Positions 17,320-24,999 of a stretch of DNA of 64,000 bases are shown in pieces (position 1 is the first letter of the stretch; each line of letters opens with the position of its first letter). The stretch covers positions 558,001-622,000 of the forward strand of contig NZ_SISG01000001.1 of assembly GCF_004310685.1 (NCBI RefSeq), read 5' to 3'. Under the pieces are notes generated by a model. That model searched no databases and was not told the origin of the DNA. It worked only from the letters and a program-made list of their open reading frames with translations. Both the position numbers and the translations under genes were made by a program. The stretch comes from Glaciihabitans arcticus (GTDB lineage: Bacteria; Actinomycetota; Actinomycetes; Actinomycetales; Microbacteriaceae).

Positions 17320-17808
17320 GTGCCGAGCCTGCAACTGGAGTTCACCCGCGACTACGACCTCCCCGTCGAGATCGTCTGGGATGCCCTCATCGACCCCGAT
17401 CTCATCTCCGGCTGGCTCGGCGATGTCGAGATCGATCCGCGCGTGGGCGGCATTTTCGACATCGAGTGGATGGGCCCGACCTACCTCGCGCCCACGAGGG
17501 GCGAGATCACCGAACTCGAGCCCCTCCAGCGGCTGACCGTGGCCACGTCCAACATCGGTGAGCTCGATATCGAGCTCGAGATCCTCGAGGGCGGCACACG
17601 CGGAGGGGCCACTCGCCTCACCGTGCGCATCGGGGCTCCAGTCGAGCCCCGGTTCTCCGCCAACATCGTGGCGCACTGGCGCACCAACCTCGACCAGCTC
17701 GAGGACCTCCTTCGTGGTCACCCGGTCGACTGGGCGAACTGGGAGCGCGATCGCGGTGCGACCTGGAACTCCTACTTCGACGCGGCATCGAGGAGCTCGC
17801 GCAACTAG
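17320..17808 (+). CDS. SRPBCC / AHSA1-type START-like domain protein
   Basis: This 162-residue protein has the AHSA1 (activator of Hsp90 homologue) pattern: FTRDYDLPVEIVWDALIDPD, then SGWLGDVEIDPRVGG, a beta-sheet core and a long C-terminal helix (HWRTNLDQLEDLL). The fold binds hydrophobic ligands in an internal cavity; no specific ligand or partner can be named. The GTG at 17320 is the likely start. It is followed by a 107-bp gap with the deo operon promoter. Confidence 0.8.
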   Translation: MPSLQLEFTRDYDLPVEIVWDALIDPDLISGWLGDVEIDPRVGGIFDIEWMGPTYLAPTRGEITELEPLQRLTVATSNIGELDIELEILEGGTRGGATRLTVRIGAPVEPRFSANIVAHWRTNLDQLEDLLRGHPVDWANWERDRGATWNSYFDAASRSSRN

Positions 17809-17830
17809 TGTGCGCGTCTGTCGCGGAGCG

Positions 17831-17846
17831 CTGCTCATCTGAGCAG
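17831..17846. promoter_or_regulatory. Palindromic operator candidate upstream of the deoR-type gene
   Basis: CTGCTCATCTGAGCAG has two 7-bp inverted halves with a 2-bp centre, 70 bp before the start of the SorC/DeoR regulator gene. Regulators of this family bind short dyads and often repress their own operon, so this is a likely operator. The nucleotide spacing fits a promoter position. Confidence 0.45.
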
Positions 17847-17886
17847 ACCACCCCACGGATGTTGTAACCCGTGCACCACGCGCCTA

Positions 17887-17907
17887 CCCTTGGATGAGAG
17901 CCAAGGG
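17887..17907 (+). promoter_or_regulatory. Hairpin overlapping the ribosome binding site of the deoR-type gene
   Basis: CCCTTGG (17887-17893) and CCAAGGG (17901-17907) form a perfect 7-bp stem with a 7-nt loop. The right arm overlaps the purine-rich Shine-Dalgarno AAGGGAGG before the ATG at 17916. Folding would hide part of the site and lower translation of the first gene of the deo operon. Confidence 0.4.
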
Positions 17908-17915
17908 AGGCGCGG

Positions 17916-18854
17916 ATGACGGACGAACTGACCATCGTGCGTGTCGCCGAGCTCTACTACGACGAGAACAAAACCCAGGACGAGATCGGCGCGCTGCTCA
18001 AGATCACGCGCTGGAAGGTCGGGCGGCTGCTCACTCAGGCCCGCGCCGAGGGCATCGTGCGCATCGAGATCGTGCACCCGCGAGCCCGTCGCCTCGGCAT
18101 CGAGCGCGACCTGCGGGAGCGCTTTGGGCTCGTCGACGCGATAGTCGTTCCCACCCTCGCCGACGACAGCGATGTGCAGTCCCGCGTGGCACAGGCCGCC
18201 GCCGACTACCTCACCGCGCTCCGGCCCGTTCCGCGCACGCTCGGCATCAGCTGGGGTCGCACCCTGAGCGAGATCGCCGACAAACTGGAACCGGGTTGGG
18301 CCCACGGAATCACCGTGGTGCAGATCAACGGCGGCGTCACCCTCAACCGGCGCGCGGGGACCGCGGCGACGACCGCCGTCGAGATCGCCCGCAAGGCCGA
18401 GGGACAGGCGATCCTGCTGCCCAGCCCCGCGATACTCGAGCGGGTCGAGACGAAGGCGGCGATCGAAGCCGACCGCACGGTTGCCGGCGTGCTCGAGATG
18501 GCGACCACGGCATCCGCCTACGTCTACAGCGCGGGGGTGGTGGACCAGAGCTCCGTGCTCGTCGACAGCGGCTACCTCGATGCCGACGGTGTCGCCGAAC
18601 TCACCCGCAAGGGCGCGGTCGGCGATGTTGTCGGCCGCTACATCGACGCCAACGGCAACATCGTCGACCCGGGCCTGAACGACCGCACGGTCGGCCTCGG
18701 ACTCGATCGGCTGAAGAACGCCGAGCTCGCCATCTTCGTCGTCGCCGGATCCGCCAAACACGATGTCGCCCGCGCCGTCGTCACGAGCGGGCTGTGCTCC
18801 GTCATCGTGACCGACGAGGCGACAGCAAACGACCTGATCAAGGAGAACTCATGA
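17916..18854 (+). CDS. SorC/DeoR-family sugar-binding transcriptional regulator
   Basis: This 312-residue protein has an N-terminal helix-turn-helix (residues 6-45, ELYYDENKTQDEIGALLKITRWKVGRLL) and a C-terminal sugar-phosphate-binding SorC domain (from about residue 60) with TLGISWGRTL. This is the architecture of B. subtilis DeoR, which responds to deoxyribose-5-phosphate. It overlaps deoC by 4 bp (ATGA), making it the first gene of the operon. It most likely represses the operon until deoxyribose phosphate binds. A candidate operator lies at 17831-17846. The effector is inferred from context. Confidence 0.9.
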   Translation: MTDELTIVRVAELYYDENKTQDEIGALLKITRWKVGRLLTQARAEGIVRIEIVHPRARRLGIERDLRERFGLVDAIVVPTLADDSDVQSRVAQAAADYLTALRPVPRTLGISWGRTLSEIADKLEPGWAHGITVVQINGGVTLNRRAGTAATTAVEIARKAEGQAILLPSPAILERVETKAAIEADRTVAGVLEMATTASAYVYSAGVVDQSSVLVDSGYLDADGVAELTRKGAVGDVVGRYIDANGNIVDPGLNDRTVGLGLDRLKNAELAIFVVAGSAKHDVARAVVTSGLCSVIVTDEATANDLIKENS

Positions 18855-19876
18855 CCATCGCCGTTCCCTCCCTTGCGCCCGCCGAGAGGGCGCTCAACCT
18901 GATCGGGGGTGACCTCACCGAGAAGAGCCTCCGGCTGCACCTCGAGGGCCTCCCCGGTGTCGATGCAGTCGGCCTCGAGGCCCGCGCCGCCGACCTCGGC
19001 ACGCGCTCGATCAAGACCACGTCGAAGGCCTGGGCGCTCGACACGATCATCCGCCTAATCGACCTGACCACCCTCGAGGGTGCAGACACCCCCGGCAAGG
19101 TGCGGTCGCTCGTCGCCAAGGCGATCACCCCCGACCCGTCCGACCCGAGCACCCCGCGCGTTGCCGCCGTCTGCGTCTACGGTGACATGGTCGGGGATGC
19201 GGTCGCCGCCCTCGGCACCCTGCACGGTGACCCGGATGACGGCAACATTTCGGTGGCCGCCGTCGCCACAGCCTTCCCCAGCGGGCGCGCCTCGCTCGCC
19301 GTCAAGCTCGCCGACACCGCCGACGCCGTCGCCGCGGGCGCCAACGAGATCGACATGGTCATCGACCGTGGAGCCTTCCTCGCCGGTCGCTACGGCGTCG
19401 TCTTCGACCAGATCGTCGCGGTCAAGGAAGCCTGCCGCCGCGCCGACGGCAGCTCAGCAAGCCTCAAGGTGATCCTCGAGACCGGTGAGCTGAACACCTA
19501 CGACAACGTGCGTCGCGCGAGCTGGCTCGCGATCCTCGCCGGCGGGGACTTCATCAAGACCTCCACCGGCAAGGTGGCACCGGCGGCCACGCTGCCCGTC
19601 ACCCTCTCGATGCTCGAGGTGGTTCGGGATTGGTACAAACTCACCGGCGGCGCTTCTGGTGGGCAGAGAATCGGCGTGAAACCCGCGGGCGGCATCCGCA
19701 CCTCGAAGGATGCGATCAAGTACCTCGTCACGGTCGCCGAGACCGTCGGGGAGGGATGGCTCGAGCCCCACCTGTTCCGTTTCGGAGCCTCATCCCTTCT
19801 CAATGACGTCCTGTTGCAGCGCCAGAAGATCACCACCGGCCACTACAGCGGCCCCGACTACGTCACCGTCGACTAA
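18851..19876 (+). CDS. deoC: Deoxyribose-phosphate aldolase
   Basis: DeoC cleaves 2-deoxyribose-5-phosphate to glyceraldehyde-3-phosphate and acetaldehyde. The 341-residue protein has the TIM-barrel core, the segment DFIKTSTGKVAPAAT with the Schiff-base lysine, and GVKPAGGIRTSKDAI with the second conserved lysine. It is longer than the ~220-260-residue bacterial enzymes, like the eukaryote-like DeoC subgroup. The ATG at 18851 overlaps the regulator stop by 4 bp. The acetaldehyde product fits the aldehyde dehydrogenases that follow 12 bp downstream. Confidence 0.93.
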   Translation: MTIAVPSLAPAERALNLIGGDLTEKSLRLHLEGLPGVDAVGLEARAADLGTRSIKTTSKAWALDTIIRLIDLTTLEGADTPGKVRSLVAKAITPDPSDPSTPRVAAVCVYGDMVGDAVAALGTLHGDPDDGNISVAAVATAFPSGRASLAVKLADTADAVAAGANEIDMVIDRGAFLAGRYGVVFDQIVAVKEACRRADGSSASLKVILETGELNTYDNVRRASWLAILAGGDFIKTSTGKVAPAATLPVTLSMLEVVRDWYKLTGGASGGQRIGVKPAGGIRTSKDAIKYLVTVAETVGEGWLEPHLFRFGASSLLNDVLLQRQKITTGHYSGPDYVTVD

Positions 19877-19888
19877 AGGACCCAGATA

Positions 19889-21391
19889 ATGTCATTCCTC
19901 GAATACGCCCCGGCCCCCGAGTCGACGGCACTACTCAACCTCCGCGGCAGCTACGGGCTGTTCATCGACGGCGAGTTCGTCGACGGCAACGGCGCCCCGT
20001 TCTCGAGCATCAACCCCGCAACCGAGAAGGCGATCACGCAGATCGCGACCGCCGACGCGAACGACATCGACCTCGCCGTGAAGGCCGCCCGCCGCGCCTA
20101 CGACCGCACCTGGTCGAAACTGTCGGGCGCCGATCGCGGCAAATACCTGTTCCGCATCGCGCGCCTTGTGCAGGAGCGGTCGCGCGAGCTCGCCGTCGCC
20201 GAGAGCCTCGACAATGGCAAGCCGATCAAAGAGACTCGGGATGTCGACGTGCCGCTCGTCGCCGCCTGGTTCTTCTACTACGCCGGCTGGGCTGACAAGC
20301 TCGACTACGCCGGACTGGGAGCACACCCGCGCGCGCTGGGAGTGGCCGCGCAGGTCATCCCATGGAACTTCCCGCTGCTGATGCTCGCGTGGAAGATCGC
20401 CCCCGCCCTCGCCGCCGGCAACACGGTGGTGCTGAAGCCCGCGGAGACGACATCCCTCACCGCACTGTTGTTCGCCGAGATCCTGCAGCAGGCCGATCTG
20501 CCGGCGGGCGTCGTGAACATCGTCACCGGCGCGGGAGCGACCGGCGAAACGCTCGTCAACCACCCCGACGTCAACAAGGTCGCCTTCACGGGCTCGACCG
20601 CGGTCGGCAAGGCGATCGCGCGCTCAACCGCCGGAAGCGGCAAGAAACTCACCCTCGAGCTCGGCGGCAAGGCGGCCAACATCGTGTTCGACGACGCCCC
20701 CATCGACCAGGCCATCGAGGGCATCGTCAACGGCATCTTCTTCAACCAGGGTCACGTCTGCTGCGCGGGCAGCCGCTTGCTCGTGCAGGAGAACATCCAC
20801 GACGAGGTCGTCGACCGCCTCAAGACGCGCCTCTCGACCCTGCGCCTCGGCGACCCGCTCGACAAGAACACCGACATCGGGGCGATCAACTCACGCGAGC
20901 AGCTCGACCGCATCCGCGAGCTGTCCAACGTGGGCGACGCGGAAGGCGCCGAGCGCTGGACTGCGGACTGCGCGATCCCCGAGAACGGCTTCTGGTTCGC
21001 GCCCACGATATTCACGAACGTGTCGACGAGCCACCGCATCGCGCGCGAGGAGATCTTCGGACCGGTGCTCTCGGTGCTCACCTTCCGCACCCCCGCCGAG
21101 GCGATCTCGAAGGCGAACAACACGCCCTACGGCCTCTCCGCGGGAATCTGGAGCGACAAGGGCAGCCGCATCCTCGCGGTCGCCGACAAGCTGAAGGCCG
21201 GTGTGGTCTGGGCGAACACCTTCAACAAGTTCGACCCCGCCTCGCCGTTCGGTGGCTACAAGGAGTCCGGCTACGGCCGTGAGGGCGGCCGCCACGGGCT
21301 CGCCGCCTACCTCGAAACGGCGTCTCTGGTCGAGTCCTACGAGACCGCTGCCGCCCTGCCCGCCACGACCAAGAAGGGTGCGAAGAAATGA
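19889..21391 (+). CDS. NAD(P)-dependent aldehyde dehydrogenase
   Basis: This 500-residue protein has the full ALDH layout. The segment PWNFPLLMLAWKIAPALAAG with the NAD site comes first, then GSTAVGK, the general-base Glu in LTLELGGKAAN and the catalytic cysteine in FNQGHVCCAGSRL. A tetramerisation tail follows (GREGGRHGLAAYLET). In this context it may oxidise the acetaldehyde from DeoC to acetate. The SD-like AAAGGACC precedes the ATG. It overlaps the next gene by 4 bp. Substrate range is inferred, not seen. Confidence 0.9.
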   Translation: MSFLEYAPAPESTALLNLRGSYGLFIDGEFVDGNGAPFSSINPATEKAITQIATADANDIDLAVKAARRAYDRTWSKLSGADRGKYLFRIARLVQERSRELAVAESLDNGKPIKETRDVDVPLVAAWFFYYAGWADKLDYAGLGAHPRALGVAAQVIPWNFPLLMLAWKIAPALAAGNTVVLKPAETTSLTALLFAEILQQADLPAGVVNIVTGAGATGETLVNHPDVNKVAFTGSTAVGKAIARSTAGSGKKLTLELGGKAANIVFDDAPIDQAIEGIVNGIFFNQGHVCCAGSRLLVQENIHDEVVDRLKTRLSTLRLGDPLDKNTDIGAINSREQLDRIRELSNVGDAEGAERWTADCAIPENGFWFAPTIFTNVSTSHRIAREEIFGPVLSVLTFRTPAEAISKANNTPYGLSAGIWSDKGSRILAVADKLKAGVVWANTFNKFDPASPFGGYKESGYGREGGRHGLAAYLETASLVESYETAAALPATTKKGAKK

Positions 21392-22242
21392 CCCGCCTCA
21401 CCATCCCCAAGACCTACAAGCTCTACATCGGCGGCAAGTTCCCGCGCAGCGAGAGTGGCCGCACCTACGAGGTCACGACGGCGAAGGGCGACTTCCTCGC
21501 GAACGCTGCCCAGGCCTCCCGCAAAGACGCTCGGGATGCCGTTGTGGCGGCGCGCGCAGCCGTCTCCGGCTGGTCCGGCGCCACGGGGTACAACCGCGGA
21601 CAGGTTCTGTACCGCATCGCCGAGCTCCTCGAGGGGCGTCGTGCGCAGTTCGTCGAGGAGATCAGCGCGAGTGAGGGTGTGACGGCGGCCGTTGCATCCC
21701 GCCAGGTGGATGCGGCCATCGACGTCTGGGTCTGGTACGCCGGCTGGGCCGACAAGTACGTGCAGGTCTCGGGCAACGGCAACCCGGTCAGCGGGCCGTA
21801 CTTCAACCTGTCGACCCCGGAGCCCACGGGTGTCGTCGCGACCGTGGCGCCGCAGGATTCGAGTCTGCTCGGGCTCGTCAGCGTCATCGCGCCCGCGGTG
21901 GTCACCGGCAACACCGTGGTCGTTGTGGCCAGCCAGGCGCTGCCGCTGTCGGCGATCAGCCTCTCGGAGGTGCTCGCGACGAGCGACGTTCCCGGGGGAG
22001 TCATCAACGTGCTCACCGGGTCCGCTGCGGAGATTGCGCCGTGGCTCGCGAGCCACGCGGACGTCAACGGCCTCGACCTCGCCGGTGCTGATGCACTCGA
22101 CTGGGTGGAGCTGCAGATCGCCGCAGCGGACACCCTCAAGCGTGTTCTCACGCCGGTGACGGGCACGCCCGCCCCGGCGCTCGACCGCATGCTCGCCTTC
22201 ACCGAGACGAAGACGGTCTGGCACACCAAGTCACTCATCTAA
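21388..22242 (+). CDS. Aldehyde-dehydrogenase homologue lacking the catalytic domain
   Basis: This 284-residue protein matches the N-terminal NAD-binding half of ALDH (KLYIGGKFPRSESGRTYEV, then VWYAGWADKYVQVSG and VVATVAPQDSSLLGLVSVIAPA). It then stops without the catalytic-cysteine domain. In place of the LGGK and GQxC motifs it has a short acidic segment and ends in RMLAFTETKTVWH, which resembles the C-terminal oligomerisation strand of full ALDHs. It is not a frameshifted gene: the frame is intact and the upstream ATGA overlap couples it to the active paralogue. It is probably a structural or regulatory partner of that enzyme. Confidence 0.8.
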   Translation: MTRLTIPKTYKLYIGGKFPRSESGRTYEVTTAKGDFLANAAQASRKDARDAVVAARAAVSGWSGATGYNRGQVLYRIAELLEGRRAQFVEEISASEGVTAAVASRQVDAAIDVWVWYAGWADKYVQVSGNGNPVSGPYFNLSTPEPTGVVATVAPQDSSLLGLVSVIAPAVVTGNTVVVVASQALPLSAISLSEVLATSDVPGGVINVLTGSAAEIAPWLASHADVNGLDLAGADALDWVELQIAAADTLKRVLTPVTGTPAPALDRMLAFTETKTVWHTKSLI

Positions 22243-22290
22243 GTCACAGTAAGTGCGCGTGCTCCCAGCCAGCGTAAATACGCTGGGCGC

Positions 22291-23778
22291 ATGCGCATTC
22301 TTGTCACGGGAGCAACGGGTTACATCGGCGGACGACTGGTCCCCAGGCTCCTCGACGCAGGGCACGACGTGCGGGTCATCGTGCGCGGTGCCGAGCGCCT
22401 GAGCGACGTGCCCTGGGCCGACCGGGTCGAGATCGTCGAGGGCGACCTCGCCGACGCTGCCGCCGTGAAGCGTGCCGTCGAGGGGCGCGAGGTCGTCTAC
22501 TACCTCGTGCACTCGATGGCCGGCACGGGCGACTTCGAGCGCACCGAGAGCACGATCGCGCGCATCATGGCGAGGGCTGCGAAAGCCGCCGACGTCAAGC
22601 GCATCGTCTACCTCGGCGGGCTGCATCCCGATGGCGACCTGTCGCCGCACCTGCGCTCCCGCGCCGAGGTCGGGCGCATCCTGCTCGAATCGGGTGTGCC
22701 GACGGCCGCCCTGCAGGCCGGCGTGGTGATCGGCTCGGGCTCCGCGTCATTCGAGATGATCCGCCACCTCACCGACGTGCTGCCCTACATGCCGGCGCCC
22801 AAGTGGGTGCGCAACTTCATCCAGCCCATCGCGGTTCGGGATGTGCTCTACTACCTCGTCGAATCCGCGGAACTCCCCGCCGACCTCAATCGCACCCTCG
22901 ACATCGGGGGACCGGACGTGCTGCGCTACGGCCAGATGATGAACGGCTACGCGGTCGAGGCGGGCCTGCCCCAGCGCCCGATCGCCTCCCTGCCCGTGCT
23001 CACCCCCTGGCTGGCCGCGCAGTGGGTGAACCTCGTCACGCCGATCCCGCGCGCCCTCGCCGTGCCGATCGTGTCCTCGCTGCAGTTCGACGCCGTGGTG
23101 AGCGAGAACGACATCGAGAAGTACATCCCCGACCCCGAGGGTGGCCTCACCGGCTACCGCAGGGCTGTGCGGCTGGCGCTCGGCAAAATGCGCGCCGGCG
23201 AGGTGGAGACCAGCTGGCAGAACTCGAGCGTCGCGGGCGCGCCCAGCGACCTGCTGCCGAGCGACCCGAACTGGTCGGGCCACACCGTGTACCTCGACGC
23301 GCGCGAGCAGCACACGCCGGCCAGCACCGATCAGCTCTGGACGATCATCGAGGGCATCGGCGGCCAGAACGGCTGGTACTCGTTCCCGCTCGCGTGGGCC
23401 GTGCGCGGCTGGATGGACAAGCTCGTAGGGGGCGTGGGCCTACGCCGCGGACGCCGCGACGCAAAGCGCCTCGCCCAGGGTGACGCCCTCGACTTCTGGC
23501 GGGTCGAGGAGATTCGCCGCGGCACCTTCCTGCGCCTGCGCGCCGAGATGAAGGTGCCCGGCAAGGCCTGGCTCGAGCTCTCCGCCGAGCCCGACCCGAA
23601 TGGCGGATCGGTGTACCGCCAGCGGGCGGTGTTCTTCCCGCAGGGTCTAGCGGGCCGCGCCTACTGGTTCGCGATCCTGCCGTTCCACGGTGTGATCTTC
23701 GCGGGTATGGCCAACCGCATCACGGCGGCTGCGGCCGCGGGCAATTCCGACGCAGGCCAGGCGGACACCGCGGCATGA
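22291..23778 (+). CDS. NAD(P)-binding SDR-type protein with DUF2867 domain
   Basis: This 495-residue protein has two parts. The N-terminal Rossmann domain has GATGYIGGRLVPRLLDAGHDV and YLVHSMAGTGDFERTE, like extended SDR/NmrA proteins. The C-terminal DUF2867 region (about 330-480) has KRLAQGDALDFWRVEEIRRG and the final segment QGLAGRAYWFAILPFHGVIF. The function is unknown; related proteins occur in actinobacteria and cyanobacteria. It is 48 bp after the ALDH homologue and overlaps the next gene by 4 bp, so it may belong to the deo transcript. Confidence 0.82.
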   Translation: MRILVTGATGYIGGRLVPRLLDAGHDVRVIVRGAERLSDVPWADRVEIVEGDLADAAAVKRAVEGREVVYYLVHSMAGTGDFERTESTIARIMARAAKAADVKRIVYLGGLHPDGDLSPHLRSRAEVGRILLESGVPTAALQAGVVIGSGSASFEMIRHLTDVLPYMPAPKWVRNFIQPIAVRDVLYYLVESAELPADLNRTLDIGGPDVLRYGQMMNGYAVEAGLPQRPIASLPVLTPWLAAQWVNLVTPIPRALAVPIVSSLQFDAVVSENDIEKYIPDPEGGLTGYRRAVRLALGKMRAGEVETSWQNSSVAGAPSDLLPSDPNWSGHTVYLDAREQHTPASTDQLWTIIEGIGGQNGWYSFPLAWAVRGWMDKLVGGVGLRRGRRDAKRLAQGDALDFWRVEEIRRGTFLRLRAEMKVPGKAWLELSAEPDPNGGSVYRQRAVFFPQGLAGRAYWFAILPFHGVIFAGMANRITAAAAAGNSDAGQADTAA

Positions 23779-23981
23779 CGGATGCGCGCGGCCGGCTCGA
23801 ATCCGATCCCTTCGCCTACCGGGTGACCAAGGCCGGTGGGCTCCAGATCGAGCGCGGCGGGCGCATTGTGCTGACGCTCGGGGGATGCCGGGCGGCACGC
23901 TTGATCGCCCAGCTGGAGCGGGCGGAGGGCATCGACGAGCAGCTGCTGCTCGCTAAGGCGACGGGGCACTACAAGCACTGA
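23775..23981 (+). CDS. Conserved hypothetical 68-residue protein
   Basis: I do not recognise this protein. It is small, soluble and slightly basic, with a predicted beta-strand pair (FAYRVTKAGGLQIERGGRIVLTL) and a C-terminal helix (AARLIAQLERAEGIDEQLLLAKA). One cysteine lies in GGCRAARL. Its ATG overlaps the DUF2867 gene stop by 4 bp (ATGA), so it is co-translated with that gene. Confidence 0.65.
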   Translation: MTDARGRLESDPFAYRVTKAGGLQIERGGRIVLTLGGCRAARLIAQLERAEGIDEQLLLAKATGHYKH

Positions 23982-24075
23982 CGTATCCGGCGAGCCGAAT
24001 GTAACAGAACGGTAACGGTCGCTGCTAGAGTGGGGCAACCCGGTTGCGGGCCCACCCGAAGAGAACGGCGAGTCA

Positions 24076-24999
24076 ATGGCGACTGGCAGTGTTGTGCAAC
24101 CCCGCAGGTCCCGGTTCCCGCGCTCGAAGAGCGTCATCCCGATCATCGTCGTCACGATGGTTGCCGTGCTCTTCATCACGCTGAGCCCCGGTGTCTCACG
24201 CGTCTACGCGGCCAGCGTGTTCGGCGCGCTCCGAGCGCCCGGTGAACCTGCTTTTGTGGCGGGGCACCGCGGCGACCGGTCGAACGCTCCCGAGAACACG
24301 CTGCCCGCACTGCAGGCCGCCCTCGACAGCTCGCTCGCGTTCGTCGAGACCGACGTGCAGCTCAGCAAGGACGGCGTGCCCGTGCTCATCCACGACGAGT
24401 CGGTCGACCGCACCACCAACGGCAAGGGTGCCGTGGACACCCTCACCCTCAAGCAGCTCAAGAAGCTCGACGCTGGCAAGTGGTATGCGCCGCGCTTCGC
24501 CGGAACCCGCATCCCGACGCTTGACGAGTTCCTCGAGGTCTTCGCCGCGGCCGAAGCTCTGGCGGCCGACAAGAAGGTGCTGATGGAGCTCAAGGGCTTC
24601 TGGCCGAAGGAGAACGTGCAGACCGTGGTCGAACTGATCGAGGCGCGGGGTGTTGAAGGGCGGGTGACGCTTGCGAGCTTCGATTACACGACGCTGATGA
24701 ACATCGAAAAGGTCGGGCCGTCCTTCCCGCGCGTCATCATCACCAGAGAGCTGCCCGGAGACCCGGTCGGACTCGCCACCCACTTCGGCGCGATAGCGAT
24801 CCTCACGAGCGCCGACGGGCTGCGCGAGCACCCGGCCGCCGTCGAGGAGATGCACGAGGCCGGGCTGGGGCTGCTGCTCTACACGCTCAACAGTGAGGAG
24901 CGCTGGGGTGAGGCGCTCGCCCTCGGCGTGGACGGCATCATCACCGACAAGCCGTCGACGCTGGACAAGTGGCTCGCGGAAACGGCGCCCGGTACTTAG
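24076..24999 (+). CDS. Glycerophosphodiester phosphodiesterase, membrane-anchored
   Basis: This 307-residue protein has a short basic cytoplasmic N terminus, one membrane segment (SVIPIIVVTMVAVLFITLSPGV, about residues 24-45) and an outward-facing GDPD TIM-barrel. The catalytic motifs are GHRGDRSNAPENT and ETDVQLSKDGVPVLIHDESV, with the Glu, Asp and His for metal and acid-base chemistry. It hydrolyses glycerophosphodiesters from lipids or teichoic-type polymers to glycerol-3-phosphate and an alcohol. The ATG is preceded by a TAGAGT hexamer about 40 bp upstream, a possible -10 box. It ends 4 bp inside the peptidase gene on the other strand. Confidence 0.9.
   Translation: MATGSVVQPRRSRFPRSKSVIPIIVVTMVAVLFITLSPGVSRVYAASVFGALRAPGEPAFVAGHRGDRSNAPENTLPALQAALDSSLAFVETDVQLSKDGVPVLIHDESVDRTTNGKGAVDTLTLKQLKKLDAGKWYAPRFAGTRIPTLDEFLEVFAAAEALAADKKVLMELKGFWPKENVQTVVELIEARGVEGRVTLASFDYTTLMNIEKVGPSFPRVIITRELPGDPVGLATHFGAIAILTSADGLREHPAAVEEMHEAGLGLLLYTLNSEERWGEALALGVDGIITDKPSTLDKWLAETAPGT

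Noticed and set aside
21388-22242. Shortened ALDH gene as a pseudogene
   Set aside because: The frame is intact, it is translationally coupled to the full gene, and the C-terminal strand motif is kept, so a functional partner is more likely than a dead gene.
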